In this document: piece by piece, positions 10,245 to 23,600 of the stretch | Layout of the letters: each line of letters starts with the position of its first letter | How positions within the stretch are numbered: position 1 is the first letter of the stretch | Origin: Theristus sp. LFF4_11 | Taxonomy: Eukaryota > Nematoda > Chromadorea > Monhysterida > Xyalidae | Direction: 5' to 3' | Assembly (NCBI GenBank): GCA_030248135.1 | Contig: JASANC010005304.1 | Location: 1-64,000 of the forward strand | DNA: 64,000 nt | Notes under the pieces: generated by a model | The model's database searches: none | What the model was told of the DNA's origin: nothing | What the model saw: the letters and a program-made list of their open reading frames with translations, nothing else | Made by a program: the position numbers and the translations under genes

Positions 10245-13200
10245 GTGAAAGCAGAATCTAACGAAATCAACCATCCCGGGCAATACACCCGGTGTTTTGC
10301 GAGTGCTTGCAATACATAACGTTCGCTTTTTGCGGTTTGAATGTCATTAGTGGACGGTTATGGTTTGAAAGCAACAATGTGATGAGCGTGTGTGCGTGTG
10401 CCGTGCCGTAGCCGTTGTCTGTTTTTTTTTTGTTTCAATCAGGAAAGTCCCGGGAAATTCTATCCACTAACCATCAATGTGAATGTGGGCGGCCAACTAC
10501 ACAACGTTGATGCAGGCATGATGATGATGATGACTTGATGATGGTATGGATGCTGTGAGGGGGAGCTCTGGGTCTGGTCGGTTGAATGTTCGGGGAGAGA
10601 AACTAGAAAAGTCAGTGCACTCAGCGATGAAGTTAGAAATAGTGACAAATGAAATCGTCAGCAAGAAAAACGTGCACTTATGAACTAGTACACCTCATGT
10701 TCTTGGTCTAACCATTTTTAATTCGGGTAAGCATTTCAATTGATACTGATTGGACTGAAACATCCGTTGTTCGAAATGTACTGAAATAAACCACGCAACC
10801 ACGAAGAAAAAAGTTGCATCATGCACTGCAAACTGCACTGCATTTAAAAAAAATACGGTCAGTCAGTTTCAGTTATTTTTTAAAGATGCAGTCCAGAATG
10901 CAGTGAAGGATTCAAGTTTTTCTGCGTGAAATGCAACAAAATTCACCCCTTTACCGAGCGTTTGCTTTGTGCTCTCATTTCAATGGAAAACGTTTATCTG
11001 GCGTTTTAAATTAAACTTATAATTAAATTTTTTAACAGTGACCGACAATCAACGTTTTAATTATGTCACGCTTGTTGTTTTGTTTGCTTGAAAACTTTCT
11101 GCGGTATGGCATAGTAAATCATTCGCCAAAACCCTAATTTGTCAAATCGGTCCGATCCCTTCTTTCTTGCAGCGCGACCTTTAAAAAAATTGTTTTCAAT
11201 CGTCTTAGATTTATAGTTTCTCCGTTGCAAAATAAATCATAGCAATGAGAATTGTATTTTGAGAAAAGGCTTTTTATCACAAATGAAATTTCATAAAATG
11301 AATAAATAATTTTAAAACGTCCCGATTCACGTTGCCAAGGCAAACGTATAATTGAATATATACAATGTAACTTTGCATTAAATGGTCATGGTCCGTCGTG
11401 TTTGCGTTCTTAGTTCAGAAAGAAAAATATGGTGGAAATTTGTATAACATTTCAATAAGATGTTGCATTCTATTTTTAGAAATTGAATAGTTGGGCTGCA
11501 TATTGCACTTGTCGAGTTGCACATATCCGGGTGTTCAACATAATCGAAATGTGTTGTGTGTTGCGCGTATTTTTAGAAAAGAGAGGTTTTTCAAATTTTT
11601 TGTGATCGCTGTACCTGCGCATTTCTGTAAATGAACTTCAAAAGTTGAATAAGGTTTTGTTGCAAAATGATACATCCGCTCTTTCTTCTGCTTTTTGAAA
11701 AGTGCCGTACCTCCAGTGCTTCTTAAGCAAACGATTTTCTTCGTTTGGTGAATTTTCTGTTATGAAAGTATGGAAAAGCCGAACTGTAAAGTTCACGAAG
11801 TTCGGATAAAGCCAAATCAACTGAACCAAATTATGTGTCTTCTTTTTTCAAAGAGTTTTCAACGAAATAGAATTTCAATAAAGCATAAAGCACGCAGGTA
11901 AAAGTTTGTCTGTCTGCACATGGTTTGACCTAATTTGCAGCGCCGCACGCGCATTATTTTACCGCATATACGTAAATCGTAGTTGCCTGGCAGCACTGGC
12001 TTTATGCCTGCGAAACACAGTCCATGCAAGCAATGTAACACGTGTGCGTGGCAATATGCTGTGTAATGTTTTTAAAACATTCCATTCTTCGAGACAGATT
12101 GTTGTTCCTGCAGTCGCTGTTACTGCAAGCGAAATCGTTATATGCAAGGAGAGAACAGGTGAGAAGAAAAATCTTAATCAACGCGGGGTGTATGTATGGG
12201 CGAGGGGGAAACAGAGGCTGTCAACATTGTTGTCAAATACATCAAAGAAACTACGGTGGCTAGGCTACCATATGTTGCGATCACCAAAAACGTTGCATGT
12301 GCGAACCTAAACGTTGAAATCGGTACAGTTTCTTGATGGGCTCGTGAGACTGAACCAGCCAAAAAGTCCCTTACTGAGATCCAAAGTGAGCTCCATCCGG
12401 TTCCAACGGAGATCCCAAATGCGGCAGTGTAAAAAGCGTGGCTGACGCAACACTCATCTTGGTTGTGTTGCAGAGCTCTGCACGACAGTATGTACTTTGT
12501 TTGGGAGCTTGGGACGGGACCTTTAGTTCTCTGGTCCTTGCTTCGGACCTCTGTTGGACGGGGCACCTCACTTTGGACCTTTGTTGAAATGGGACCTTCT
12601 CACTTTGGACCTTTTTTGGGAGTGGACATCCTCACATTGGACCTCTGTTGGGCTTCGCTTAGGACCTCAATTGGAGTATTTGTTGTGTATGACGAGAGGA
12701 TTTGTGGGTGGTTGCGGGTGACATTTGCAATGGGTACAAAAGCGCATCGAGACCAATTTACGGTAGACAGCACTATTGTAATCTCAGCGCTGCTTCAAGT
12801 TTTCCACAGTGAACGCCACACAGACAGCAGCAGTTTAGTGCGGTGTGGTGACTTGAACAATGCACGGCAGTGGTGAGTGGTGATCGCGCAGCACACGCAT
12901 GCAACACTCAACTCTTTGAGGTCACTGGGTCGCGCATGACACTCGTCGTCGCGTGTTGTTGGCCACATCTCAACGGTGCCTGTGTGTGTGTGTTCGTCGT
13001 CGCTGTGCACACTTTTCGGGCGGGGCCCACCCGTAACGCTGCGCGAAGTTTAGCGTTGTTTTCAGTCGGTGTTGTGTGTGCGTGCGTGTGTGTATTGCGC
13101 AATACATTGGTTTGCATTGTCCCGGACGCACGGTGACTGAGAAGTTTCGAAGTTTTGTCTTGACGATTTTTTTTTGTGGTTTCGGGTTTACGTAACGGGA

Positions 13201-14657
13201 AGTATGTTTTTATCATTTCAGTTGACGAACTGAAAACGTTCATTCATGTGAAACGCTTACATGTAGCTTCTTACACATTGAAGACATCCAAACAGCAGCA
13301 TTGTTGTGGAATAAAGCACGTGTTTCACATTTTGGGATATCCTTCCTTCTGATGACACACCCTGTTGCGTCATGTAAACACACGTGTCTGCCTCTCTCAA
13401 GCTCTCGTCCAGTGCCTGATACATTTTCCCATTCAATCTGTTGATTTTTTTCACTATAAACCTCACCAGTACGAATCACACAAACTTTGCCTTCCAGGCA
13501 AGTTGAGTTTTTTTTAAGTTTTTTTGCGTCACGCCACGTTGGCGATGAATAAAATTTGTGCTCGGGGGGCATTTGGCACCGGCGGCGAAATGACTTCCGT
13601 ATTTTTTGAAAACTTTGAGACATCAAAGGTTTCATGTTATTTTTGCTTTCATTTTCTTCAACGTTTACCTAATTTACAAAAATCTTCGCATTGTTTTAAC
13701 CGGATAAAAATACCGTTTCTTCTATTTGCCACCATCTTTTTTTAATTACGCCACTCATTTAGTATTTGCCGACCACTGTTTTTCGTCAGTTTCATTGTGC
13801 AATGAAAAATGTAGTAAAATTGTTTCTGCTGTTTAAAAACGTTTCGTCTGCATACTCCATGTCATATGGTGCATATTTTGTGGCGTCAAAACTAAACTTC
13901 ATAAATGTTTTTTCATCCAGTATCAAGCACGAAAAAACCCTTGCGTTTGCTTGCCAATGTACACACACCCCCTACCGAGTAAAACAAGCAGAAACATTTG
14001 TGTTGCAGACTACCCGTTCAACAGAATTCTTTTATCTAATAGAAACGGTTTGGTGCACGTACAGTTTCATAAATTGTCGTAAATTTTTGTGATGGTGTTA
14101 TTTTTTCTTTACAATCAACTCATAAACCAGTTTTTCACTCGGCGTCGCGTGCAGCTGCAGTTGCTGCAAGGAGATATAGCTAGCTAATAATCCCATTTAT
14201 TTACCTGATTGTTGCAGATTAAAAAGAAACTTTGAACCAAAACAGCAACATTTTTTCTCCCCCACCAAACGAAGCAAGCAAACTTGACATTTTGCCCGGT
14301 GCGGTGAATACGATCACTCCTGAAACTTTGAATTATGCTGCTGGTATCTGCACCAACGCAGCCTCCATAAACGTGGTTGCTATTGAATAAAACATTTATT
14401 ACTAAGATTTTTTTTTAAATTTTTAAACAAAAAAACCATTCGGACAACAATGGATTCCATCGCACAGCAAACTAACCGGTTAGTTAAAAACATTTTAATT
14501 AAAATTAAAATGAATATTTCGGCGGTAAAAACACAGGAGCAGGCCGATTACTTTTTGATCGGTTTTTTTTTAAATTTTAATTTCATAACATAATGTCTAA
14601 TTGGAAATAAAATAGAGAAAAAACTTTGTGAATTTCATAAATTTCAACAACTTGCAG
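10245..14657. other. Long non-coding stretch upstream of the recognised p160 exons
   Basis: About 4.4 kb with no convincing exon. It contains degenerate GGACCT(C/T)TGTTGG-type repeats at about 12500-12670, TG-rich runs near 12980-13100, and otherwise AT-rich sequence. The p160 5' exons (bHLH basic region) and promoter may lie here but I could not identify them. Confidence 0.4.
12500..12670. repeat. Degenerate short tandem repeat
   Basis: Four to five imperfect units of about 38-45 bp sharing TCACTTTGGACCTTTGTTG-like cores. Confidence 0.5.
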
Positions 14658-17600
14658 TGCGTTGGCAACGGAGAATCAGTACTTGCACGAGCTGGCGTGT
14701 TTGATTCAAGAAAGCCTTGGTCCCGGTCCGGGCCTCCAACAGTCGGACATGTGGGCGCTGCGCGATATGTTGCGTCAGTTGAAAGAGAAAAGCAAGTTTT
14801 CCAAAAATGTGTTGTTGATTCACTTGGTGATTGAAACGTGTGAATCAAAATGGTGCCATTCTCTATAAAACACGCCCGTTTGATCATGTGCACAGCTACC
14901 AGAACTTCAGTTTGATTCAGGTCTTGACATTTTTCGCATGAAGGGAGCAGTCAAACAGAAAGTCCGGGTTGCTTTGCTGCAATGCCCGAAAACCCGAAGG
15001 TTCCATGCTCTGGGGGGGATGGGGAACGGACGGTTCACCATCCCGTGGAACCAATACCCTCGCCACGTGAGGGAGCAGCCTCTAAGCCCCGCTCTGTCCT
15101 GGGGGCACCAGTGATCTCAGCCCGATTTTGGTTTCGGTAGCCTGCGGTCGCTATCGAATCCAAAAGTTATTGTTGAAATGGTCTTTGGAGTTTGTGCATA
15201 AGCGGTTTTAAGAGAGTTTTAGCAATTTTTCTGCGCAATTTTTCTTGAAATATAAAGATGAAGAACAACGAACGTCATCAGCGGACTGTGACGCAGTTGA
15301 TCAGCGTGCAAACTGTTTATGTTGATTGTTCAAATTGCAAGCAAATGCGCGTTTTTGGATAAACACGCAATTGCGCAGTTTTATTCGGTGTAAAAATTTT
15401 TCTCGACTAATTCACAAACAGCTTTATGGGAGACTGAGAGGACGTCATCACATGCGTGTCGGTCTTGTTTTTCACCGGGCATTCATTTCCTCATTTATAG
15501 CGGTGTTTTTGCGTACATGTGGGAGTAACTTGCGCACGGACACGTGAATGGTGACGCAATGCAGTCGATTTCGACAGGTTCTAATGAATTCAGTTTGGTG
15601 ATGTTTCTATAGAAAGCGTTATAATACGACTGATTATGATCCATGATGACGCATGTACAATCCAGTTATGTTCAGTCTCTCAGGCTCTTAATAAACCAAT
15701 AAACCAGCTAGTTGTTTCTCAAGAGAGCGCCGCTGCCGTGCAAGAGGGTGCCGTGACGTCCTCGGGTGCGCCCACAATGTTCGCGAGCTCCGAGGTCGGT
15801 CCGATGGTGCTCGAGGCGCTCGACGGCTTCTTTTTCGTCCTGAACCACGAAGGCGTCGTCGAATTCATCTCGCAAAAAGTGCAACAGTTTCTCAATTGTT
15901 CGCAGGTTAGTCGTGCGGCGGGGTTTCTTTAAAGTATCAAGTCGAGTGAGTTTTGAAAGTGGGATGTATACCTAGTTGATGATTTGTATTGAGTTTAGGT
16001 TTTTACACTTAAAACTTTGAAGTTAAAACTTTTGTTAAGTTAAGTTTTTATCGTCAGCTGTTATGAGATTAGATATAAGATTTGCATATGAGATGCTCGA
16101 AAGAACCGTAAAAGTAGTAGTTTAGTTGATAGGGAACTGAATGGTTCATACAAAACATGTTCTTTTCATGTGGATTGGTCTTTTTTAACACAGTCATACC
16201 ATTCAAAAGATGGCGGTAAAGACTGTGGCTATTTTTAGAAAGTTTATAGATAAATAATTCTGCGGCGAGTTTCAAACTAATACCAAAACAAAACAATACA
16301 AAAAATCTGTGGCAAAAAGTGTCATCATTATTGCGATGCTAACACAGCAAAAAAGTTATCTGGAACAAAAGCAAACCAGATAAAAGAACGAGTCTGCCAG
16401 TGCTCTAAAACTTATCAGTGTTTGACAACGTTTACGTTCCATTTCGCTATTTTAAAATTGACACTGATGGTGGCTTTAAATGTGGTTGTTTTTCAAAAAA
16501 GAACGGCAATTGAAATTCCTTTTCCAGGGAGACATTCAAAGTCGATCGATCTTCAACCTTGTGGCGTCTTCCGACCACAGTTGTTTCAGTCGGTTACTGC
16601 CGTGCGATTCTCGTGGTTGGTAAAACGCAACCTTGCAGACGAGAGACCAAATTTTCCTGATTACTCATCAGCGCTTTTTCAATCCGAATGCAACTCGTTT
16701 CTTTAACGTAACCTAAAAGTGCATTCGTGAAGCTGTATTTAGTGACCGCGCGTTACACAGCTACGCGTCACGAAATACTGCTTCATGAATGCGCCCTAAC
16801 TTTAACGTAACCCAACCACCAGGAAACGAGTCAATGCCGATGAGCATGCTATCATCCTCGACGGACAATAACGGCCGTGAACGCAAGTCGGCCAACTTTC
16901 TGTGCAACTTTCTGTTGGAGCCGAACGCTGCGGCCTCCGAGAGCGTCTGCATGCACGTGTCGGCCGTACAGTTGCGGCGCGCATATGAGCACACCGATGA
17001 TGCACGCGCCACGTTGTTCAGCTCGCTCAACGAATCCGCGAACGCAGGTGCCTTTATGTTTTTCCTTTCATTGTTTTTTTCACGTTTCTTCGTTTCATTT
17101 TATTGGAATAGTTTTGGTTGCTGTTGCGAGTTGCTTTATTATTACGTTTTTATTGCGTATTCCACAGTTAAGATGTGTTGTTTTTTTTAAATTATTAGAT
17201 CAAACTGTTCACTTAGTAAGCCGTCTATAATAAGTTGTTTACGCACGCCATTTAACACAAAAATTAATGAGCCTGCATACTGCGCAGTAACGTTTGAGAA
17301 AAAACGTCACTGTTTTAACAGATGATCGTCATTATGAAAGGCAGCAAAAAACCAAAAGAAAAGTATCGATCAATCGAGGTTTGATTTCGTCGCGAAGTGC
17401 ATATGGGGGGATGATATATCACTTGATGGTATCTAAACACTGAATCGCGAAATGATCGCACACTATTCATGAAATGTGTCTCGTTCGAACAAAATGTGTA
17501 CCGTAATACTGGCTGTTTAAGGTTTTTCCTTTTATATTTCTCCTTAGTCTTTTTGTTTTGTTTTTCGAAAAATACCTGACATTGATATTCACCCATTATT

Positions 17601-20600
17601 TCACTGTATATAAAAATACATGTAAAATGTATACTGATATTGACCGAGCGGTATGCAGTACTTGTTCAGAAATGCCATCTAATGTTCTAGTACTTACCCT
17701 ACAATGAAAATCCGTATTTTAAACTACCCCGGGCAAACTGGACGACGATCGTTTCACGGTAATTCTTTCATGATACATGTGAAAAGTATGCATGTGTAAG
17801 TGGTATGTGTGCACACGTGCGATATATGTGATGATCTTTCTGGTTGTGTGTGTGTGTGAACTGCGCACGGTTTAGTTTGAGTCTGATGCATTTCGCACAT
17901 AATACTTTTCATTTGCCGCTCATTTTCCACGTCTGTTGCGCTCCTTAGCAGTAGCGGATGCGTTTATTGGTTCGTGTATATTCGTAAAAATTGAACGAAT
18001 CAACTTCGTTTTCCAGCTTCATTCGTTTATGGTGTTGAATGCTGAAATAAGCGCGAAAGCTCGTAGTCGAAGTTTTGTTAGCAGCTCAACAGGTCCAATA
18101 AAGAGTTTGTGAGAAAAAGTTTGGATTGGAATTTTTGTTGGATTACAAATGGTTTTTTTGAGAGCCCGGTTGGATATAAACACACATTTGCACTGTGTAA
18201 CGGTATGCGTGCGTTTTAGACGGAGTGCATGTGGTAGGATTTGTTTGAGAAAAGTGTTGTGTGCATTACTGTTTTTAATGGTACACAATGGTACAGCGGT
18301 TGTTGCGATGACAGTCGCTGTGTGTGTTGTTGATAACTGTACACGGCGTTGCCTGCACGTGGAAGTGTGCAGTGATCAAAGACGTCGTTTCCATGACCAA
18401 TCGGGATAAAATGTTCTTGTTGTGAAATATTTCGATCCACTGTCTCGGATGCAATACTTACAATTACAACCTAATGCTCATTCTTAAGCGTCAACATTAT
18501 CTCTTTTTTAGTTCATGATTTTTATTCGCACCACTGTGTGTGTGCCAACTCTTGTTGAAATTTATTATCATCAACTGGCATTTTTCTCATTCCGCTTGTT
18601 TACCACGTCCTAAAAAACATTGTTTTCACAAAAAACCATTTCTGCTTAGGCTGCGAATCTGTGTTTTCCACTTTTTAATTATTGACAAACCGAAATTTGT
18701 GCGAAGTCGGGCGCAAAGGCACGGTCAAAAAACTGATCTCTGCGTTCCAATATTTCAATAGTTCTTCATGCAAATAAAGTTGAATCTGAATATTGAACAG
18801 AAAAAAGCAAATTGTCTCTGCGCCACAGAGACTGCCAACTTCCCAATTATTGACTGCTTTTCTTACACTTGCACAGGTTCTTTGTTCTTTTTCTCGCTTT
18901 TTTCTTCTTTTCTTCTTTCTTTCAGTGCACTTCCGATTTTTTTAGAGCTGGTATGCGGTTGTGGATTTTTCCACCAATTAAAGCTTCAATATTATCTAAA
19001 AATGCGGGAGACGCATATAAAAGGAGGAATATGGCCTTGTGTAAGCAGTGAAAGACTTGGCTCGACAACGCTTTTCAAGTCTCTGATGTGGTACACACGG
19101 ATACAAGTACATAAGAGTCATATTTTTGCGCCGCGTTTGTTGTTTAAAAGCTTGCTGAAAAGCGTAAAAAATTTGAAGTTATCTAGATATTTTTCAATTG
19201 TCCTCTTCAGTTTAGTCTAAAATCACATCATGTGCGAAATTCTGTACAGCATGGCCGAATAAATGAGGCAGTCCATCAAGGCGGGATTAGTCGCTGACTA
19301 GGAGTTGTCTTTTTCAAAAATGCCAACATAATTTCCAATCATGTGTGCAAGGGAAAAAGAATGAACAGAATAATACGGATAATCCATTAGTTTAAAAAAA
19401 CGCGTCAAATTTGGCATACAATTTGGTTTCTGAACTTCTTTTTTGTTTCATTCAAAATTCGCGCGCTCCTTGCACCCTGAAAAAAACTGCCATGTTTAAT
19501 CGGCTATACTGTAAATTCTGTGCAAAAAACAGAAACATCAGAGATTGCAAAACATTGCTGCATGTAGCTTTATCGTTGTTGCTGACGTACGCACCGCTGT
19601 GCATACAGCAGCACCAGTGCAAAAAGTGTTGTCTTCCGTTGATTTTCACCCTTTTTACCAAACTCTTGTGACAGGATAAACCGGTGAGTCTTTGCCTTTG
19701 CCACAGAAGGAGACCTTGCGTTCCCAATGCCTCTGTGATACACTTTGTGCAAACCAGTGTCAGCGATCTAAAGTCTGATCGTTATTTTAGTGGTTTTAGA
19801 GATCGCTAAATGCTAGAAAAAAGCAAATGTGAAAGTTTCATTTGTCTACAATGTACGAGGGTTGCCACTTGCAACCGAAATAAAAAAATAAACGGCGCAA
19901 AAATATGACTCTTATGTACTTGTATCCGTGTGTACCACATCAGAGACTTGAAAAGCGTTGTCGAGCCAAGTCTTTCACTGCTTACACAAGGCCATATTCC
20001 TCCTTTTATATGCGTCTCCCGCATTTTTAGATAATATTCTGACTTTTATATAAGCCCCAAAGGTCGGACCAAAATCACAATACGTTGGTCACACATTCTT
20101 CTAAACCCCGGACAACTCAGGTTTTTCATTTTTCGTTTTTAGGCCAATTTCGTCTATGCTATTTTTACGGCCGATTCGCCCAAAATCGTCACGATTCAGT
20201 ACCTAGAATTGCTCACATAAGAAAACTGACCCAAAAGCCGTGATCGGCGCAATGAATTACCATGGAAAACACCGATTTCTTGTTTTTCATTTCTGGACCG
20301 GTTTCACTAAATTCCACGGCCGATTTGCCCGAAATCGTCACGATTCGGTATGTAGAGTTGCTCACATGAAAAAACTAACACAAAATCCGTGATCAGTGTA
20401 TTTAATTACCATGGAAAAAAAGTTTTTTTGTTTTTCATTTCTGGACCGATTTCGCCAATTTCCACGGCCGATTCGCCCGAAATCGTCACGATTCGGTATC
20501 TAGAGTAGCTCACGTAAGAAAACTAACCAAAATCCGTGATCACCGAATTGAATTACCCTGGAAAACATCTTTTTCTCGTTTTTCGTATCCGGACTGATTT

Positions 20601-23600
20601 CGCCAATTTCCACGACCGATTCGCCCGAAATCGTCACGATTCAGTATCTAGAGTTGCTCACATAAGAAAACTAATCAAAAATCCGTGATCAGCGCATTGA
20701 ATTACCATGGAAAACACCCTTTTCTTGTTTTTCGTTTCTGGACCGATTTTGCCAATTTCCACGGCCGATTCGCCCGAAATCGTCACGATTCAGCATCTAG
20801 AGTTGCTCACGTAAGAAAACTAACCCAATAAACGTGATCAGCGCATTGAATTACCCTGGAAAACATTTTTTCCTTGTTTTTCGTTTCTGGACCGATTTCG
20901 CCGATTTCCACGGCCGATTCGCCCGACATCGTCACGATTCAGCATCTAGAGTTGCTTGCATAAAAAACTAACCCAAAATTCGTAATCAGCGCATTGAATT
21001 ACCCTGGAAAACACCCTTTTCTTGTTTTTCGTTTCTGGACCGATTTCGCCAATTTCGACGGCCGATTCGCCCGAAATCGTCACGATTCGGTATCTAGAGT
21101 TGCTCACGTAAGAAAACTAACCCAAAATCCGTGATCAGCGCATTGAATTACTCTGGAAAACACCCTTTTCTTGTTTTTCGTTTCTGGACCGATTTCGCCA
21201 ATTTCGACGGCCGATTCGCCCGAAATCGTCACGATTCGGTATCTAGAGTTGCTCACATAAAAAAACTAACCCAAAATCCGTGATCAGCGCATTGAATTAC
21301 ACTGGAAAACATAGTTTTCTTGTTTTTCATTTCTGGACCGATTTCGCCGATTTCCACGGCCGATTCGCCGGAAATCGTCACGATTCAGCATCTAGAGTTG
21401 CTCACGTAAGAAAACTAACCCAAAATCCGTGATCAGCGCATTGAATTACTACGGACTAGACCTTTTTCCTATTATTTTTCGTAGCTCAGACAAAATTTGT
21501 AAGAGTGAAAACTGATACTCAGTCAAAATGCTACGAACTTTCAAAAATGCACAATTTTAACTCAAAAAAGTGCCCGGGCAAAAAAATAAACTAAATTTTC
21601 AGAAAATACGGATGAAATTACCCTAGGAAACATTTTTGTTCAACTGTGAAAGTGTCCCAGCTAAAAACTGAAAGGGCGAACACTTAAAACCAGGTGAAAA
21701 CCCTCCAACCAATTAAAAATGCCCAATTTTTTACCCAAAAACAGGGTCTGGGTAAAAAATTAACCCGATTTTCAAAATCTCCGGATGGAATTACCCCAGG
21801 GAACATTTTTGTTCGACTGTGAAAGTGTCGCAGGCAAAAATTTAAAGGGCGAACACATGTTGATTACATAGCTGAAAAAAAAATACAAAGGGAAAGAAGT
21901 AACACTGTTTTCAGAATAGGTTTTTCGTGTCTACAGCGTATGAAAAGTAGTCGGATAAAAATTTTTTCGCGGCTCCAAGCACAACTTTGGGTGTTCGTTT
22001 CGTGTGCACGGAACCAAGTTTGTGGCTTATACTGTGCTCGCTGGACGCAGCGAGCAAATTTGAAAAAAGCGCGCGAGGGGATAACGGCTCATATTATGCG
22101 TGATGCGCTCTCCGCTCGCTGGCGCTCGCTCGCGCATCCGCATGATTGAGTTAATTTTTGCCTCCGACCCTTATTTGGGGCAAAATTTGGGATTTTTAAG
22201 TTTTGAAGGATTTTACGCCGTTACAAGTGTTCGCCCTTTCAATTTTTTGTCTGAAGTTGTTCCATAACCTAACAAAAAAAATTTTCTGAGGTAATTCCAT
22301 CCGAAGATTTTAGAAATTGGGTTAATTTTTTGCCCCGACCTTGTTTTTAAGTAAAAATTGGGCATTTTTAAAAACTCGCACGGTTTTAACCGGGTTTTAA
22401 GTGTTCGCCCTTTCCATTTTTGTCTGAAGTTGTTCCATAACCGAACAAAAAAGTTTCCTGGGGTAATTTCATCTGTAGATTTTGTAAATTTAGTGACTTT
22501 TTCGCTCCAACCTTTATTTGGGTAAAAAATTGGGCATTTTTAAAGTTCGTAGGTTTTGACCTGGTTACATGTGTTTGCGCTTTCAATTTTTACCTGCGGA
22601 ATTTTCACAGTCGAATAAAAATGTTTCCTGGGGTAATTCCATCCGGAGATTTTAGAAATTAAGTTAATTTTTTGCCCCGTGTGAGCATCTCTAGATACTG
22701 AATCGTGATGATTTCGGGCGAATCGGCCGTGGAAATTGGCGAAATCGGTCCAGAAACGAAAAACAAGAAAAGGGTGTTTTCCAGGGTAATTCAATGCGCT
22801 GATGACGGATTTTGGGTTAGTTTTCTTACGTGAGCAACTCTAGATGCCGAATCGTGACGATTTCGGGCGAATCGGCCGTGGAAATTGGCGAAATCGGTCC
22901 AGAAACGAAAAACAAGAAAAGGGTGTTTTCCAGGGTAATTCAATGCGCTGATCACGGATTTTGGGTTAGTTTTCTTACGTGAGCAACTCTAGATGCCGAA
23001 TCGTGACAATTTCGGGCGAATCGGCCGTGGAAATTGGCGAAATCGGTCCAGAAACGAAAAACAAGAAAAGGGTGTTTTCCAGGGTAATTCAATGCGCTGA
23101 TCACGGATTTTGGGCTAGTTTTTTACGTGAGCAACTCTAGTTGCTGAATCGTGACGATTTCGGGCGAATCGGCCGTGGAAATTGGAGAAATCGGTCTAGA
23201 AACGAAAAACAAGAAAAGGGTGTTTTCCAGGGTAATTCAATGCGCTGATTACGGATTTTGGGCTAGTTTTTTACTTGAGCAACTCTAGTTGCTGAATCGT
23301 GACGATTTCGGGCGAATCGGCCGTGGAAATTGGCGAAATCGGTCCAGAAACGAAAAAACAAGAAAAGAGTGTTTTCCAGGGTAATTCAATGCGCTGATCA
23401 CGGATTTTGGGTTAGTTTTCTTACGTGAGCAACTCCAGATGCTGAATCGTGACGATTTCGGGCGAATCGGCCGTGGAAATTAGCGAAATCGGTCTAAAAA
23501 TTAAAAACAAGAAAACTGTGTTTTCCAGGGTAATTCAATGCGCTGATCACGGATTTTTGGTTCGTTTTCTTGTGTGAGCAACTCTAGATACCGAATCGTG

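Larger units (their letters stand above)
18991..22148 (+). mobile_element. Composite repeat element E1
   Basis: Order: a 1,045-bp module (18991-20035) with ~145-bp inverted ends starting ATTATCTAAAAATGCGGGAG and ending in its complement; a linker (AGCCCCAAAGGTCGGACC, CCCCGGACAACTCAGG); a 149-bp tandem array (20130-21455); a transition (GGACTAGACC...ATTATTTTTCG); part of a 172-bp array (21590-21860); and a GC-rich end (21870-22148) closing GCGCTCGCTCGCGCATCCGC. No transposase is recognisable. The same order recurs in E2-E5. Confidence 0.75.

Noticed and set aside
13240..13635. 131-residue minus-strand open frame upstream of p160
   Set aside because: AT-rich with no motif, no coding-type composition and no supporting splice structure.
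18768..19220. 150-residue open frame at the start of the composite repeat
   Set aside because: Overlaps the repeat module terminus, with low-complexity phenylalanine/serine content and no family motif; the module part recurs in other copies without a conserved frame.
20130..21455. Possible CRISPR array (regular repeats)
   Set aside because: Units are contiguous 149-bp tandem copies without unique spacers, in a eukaryotic intron.
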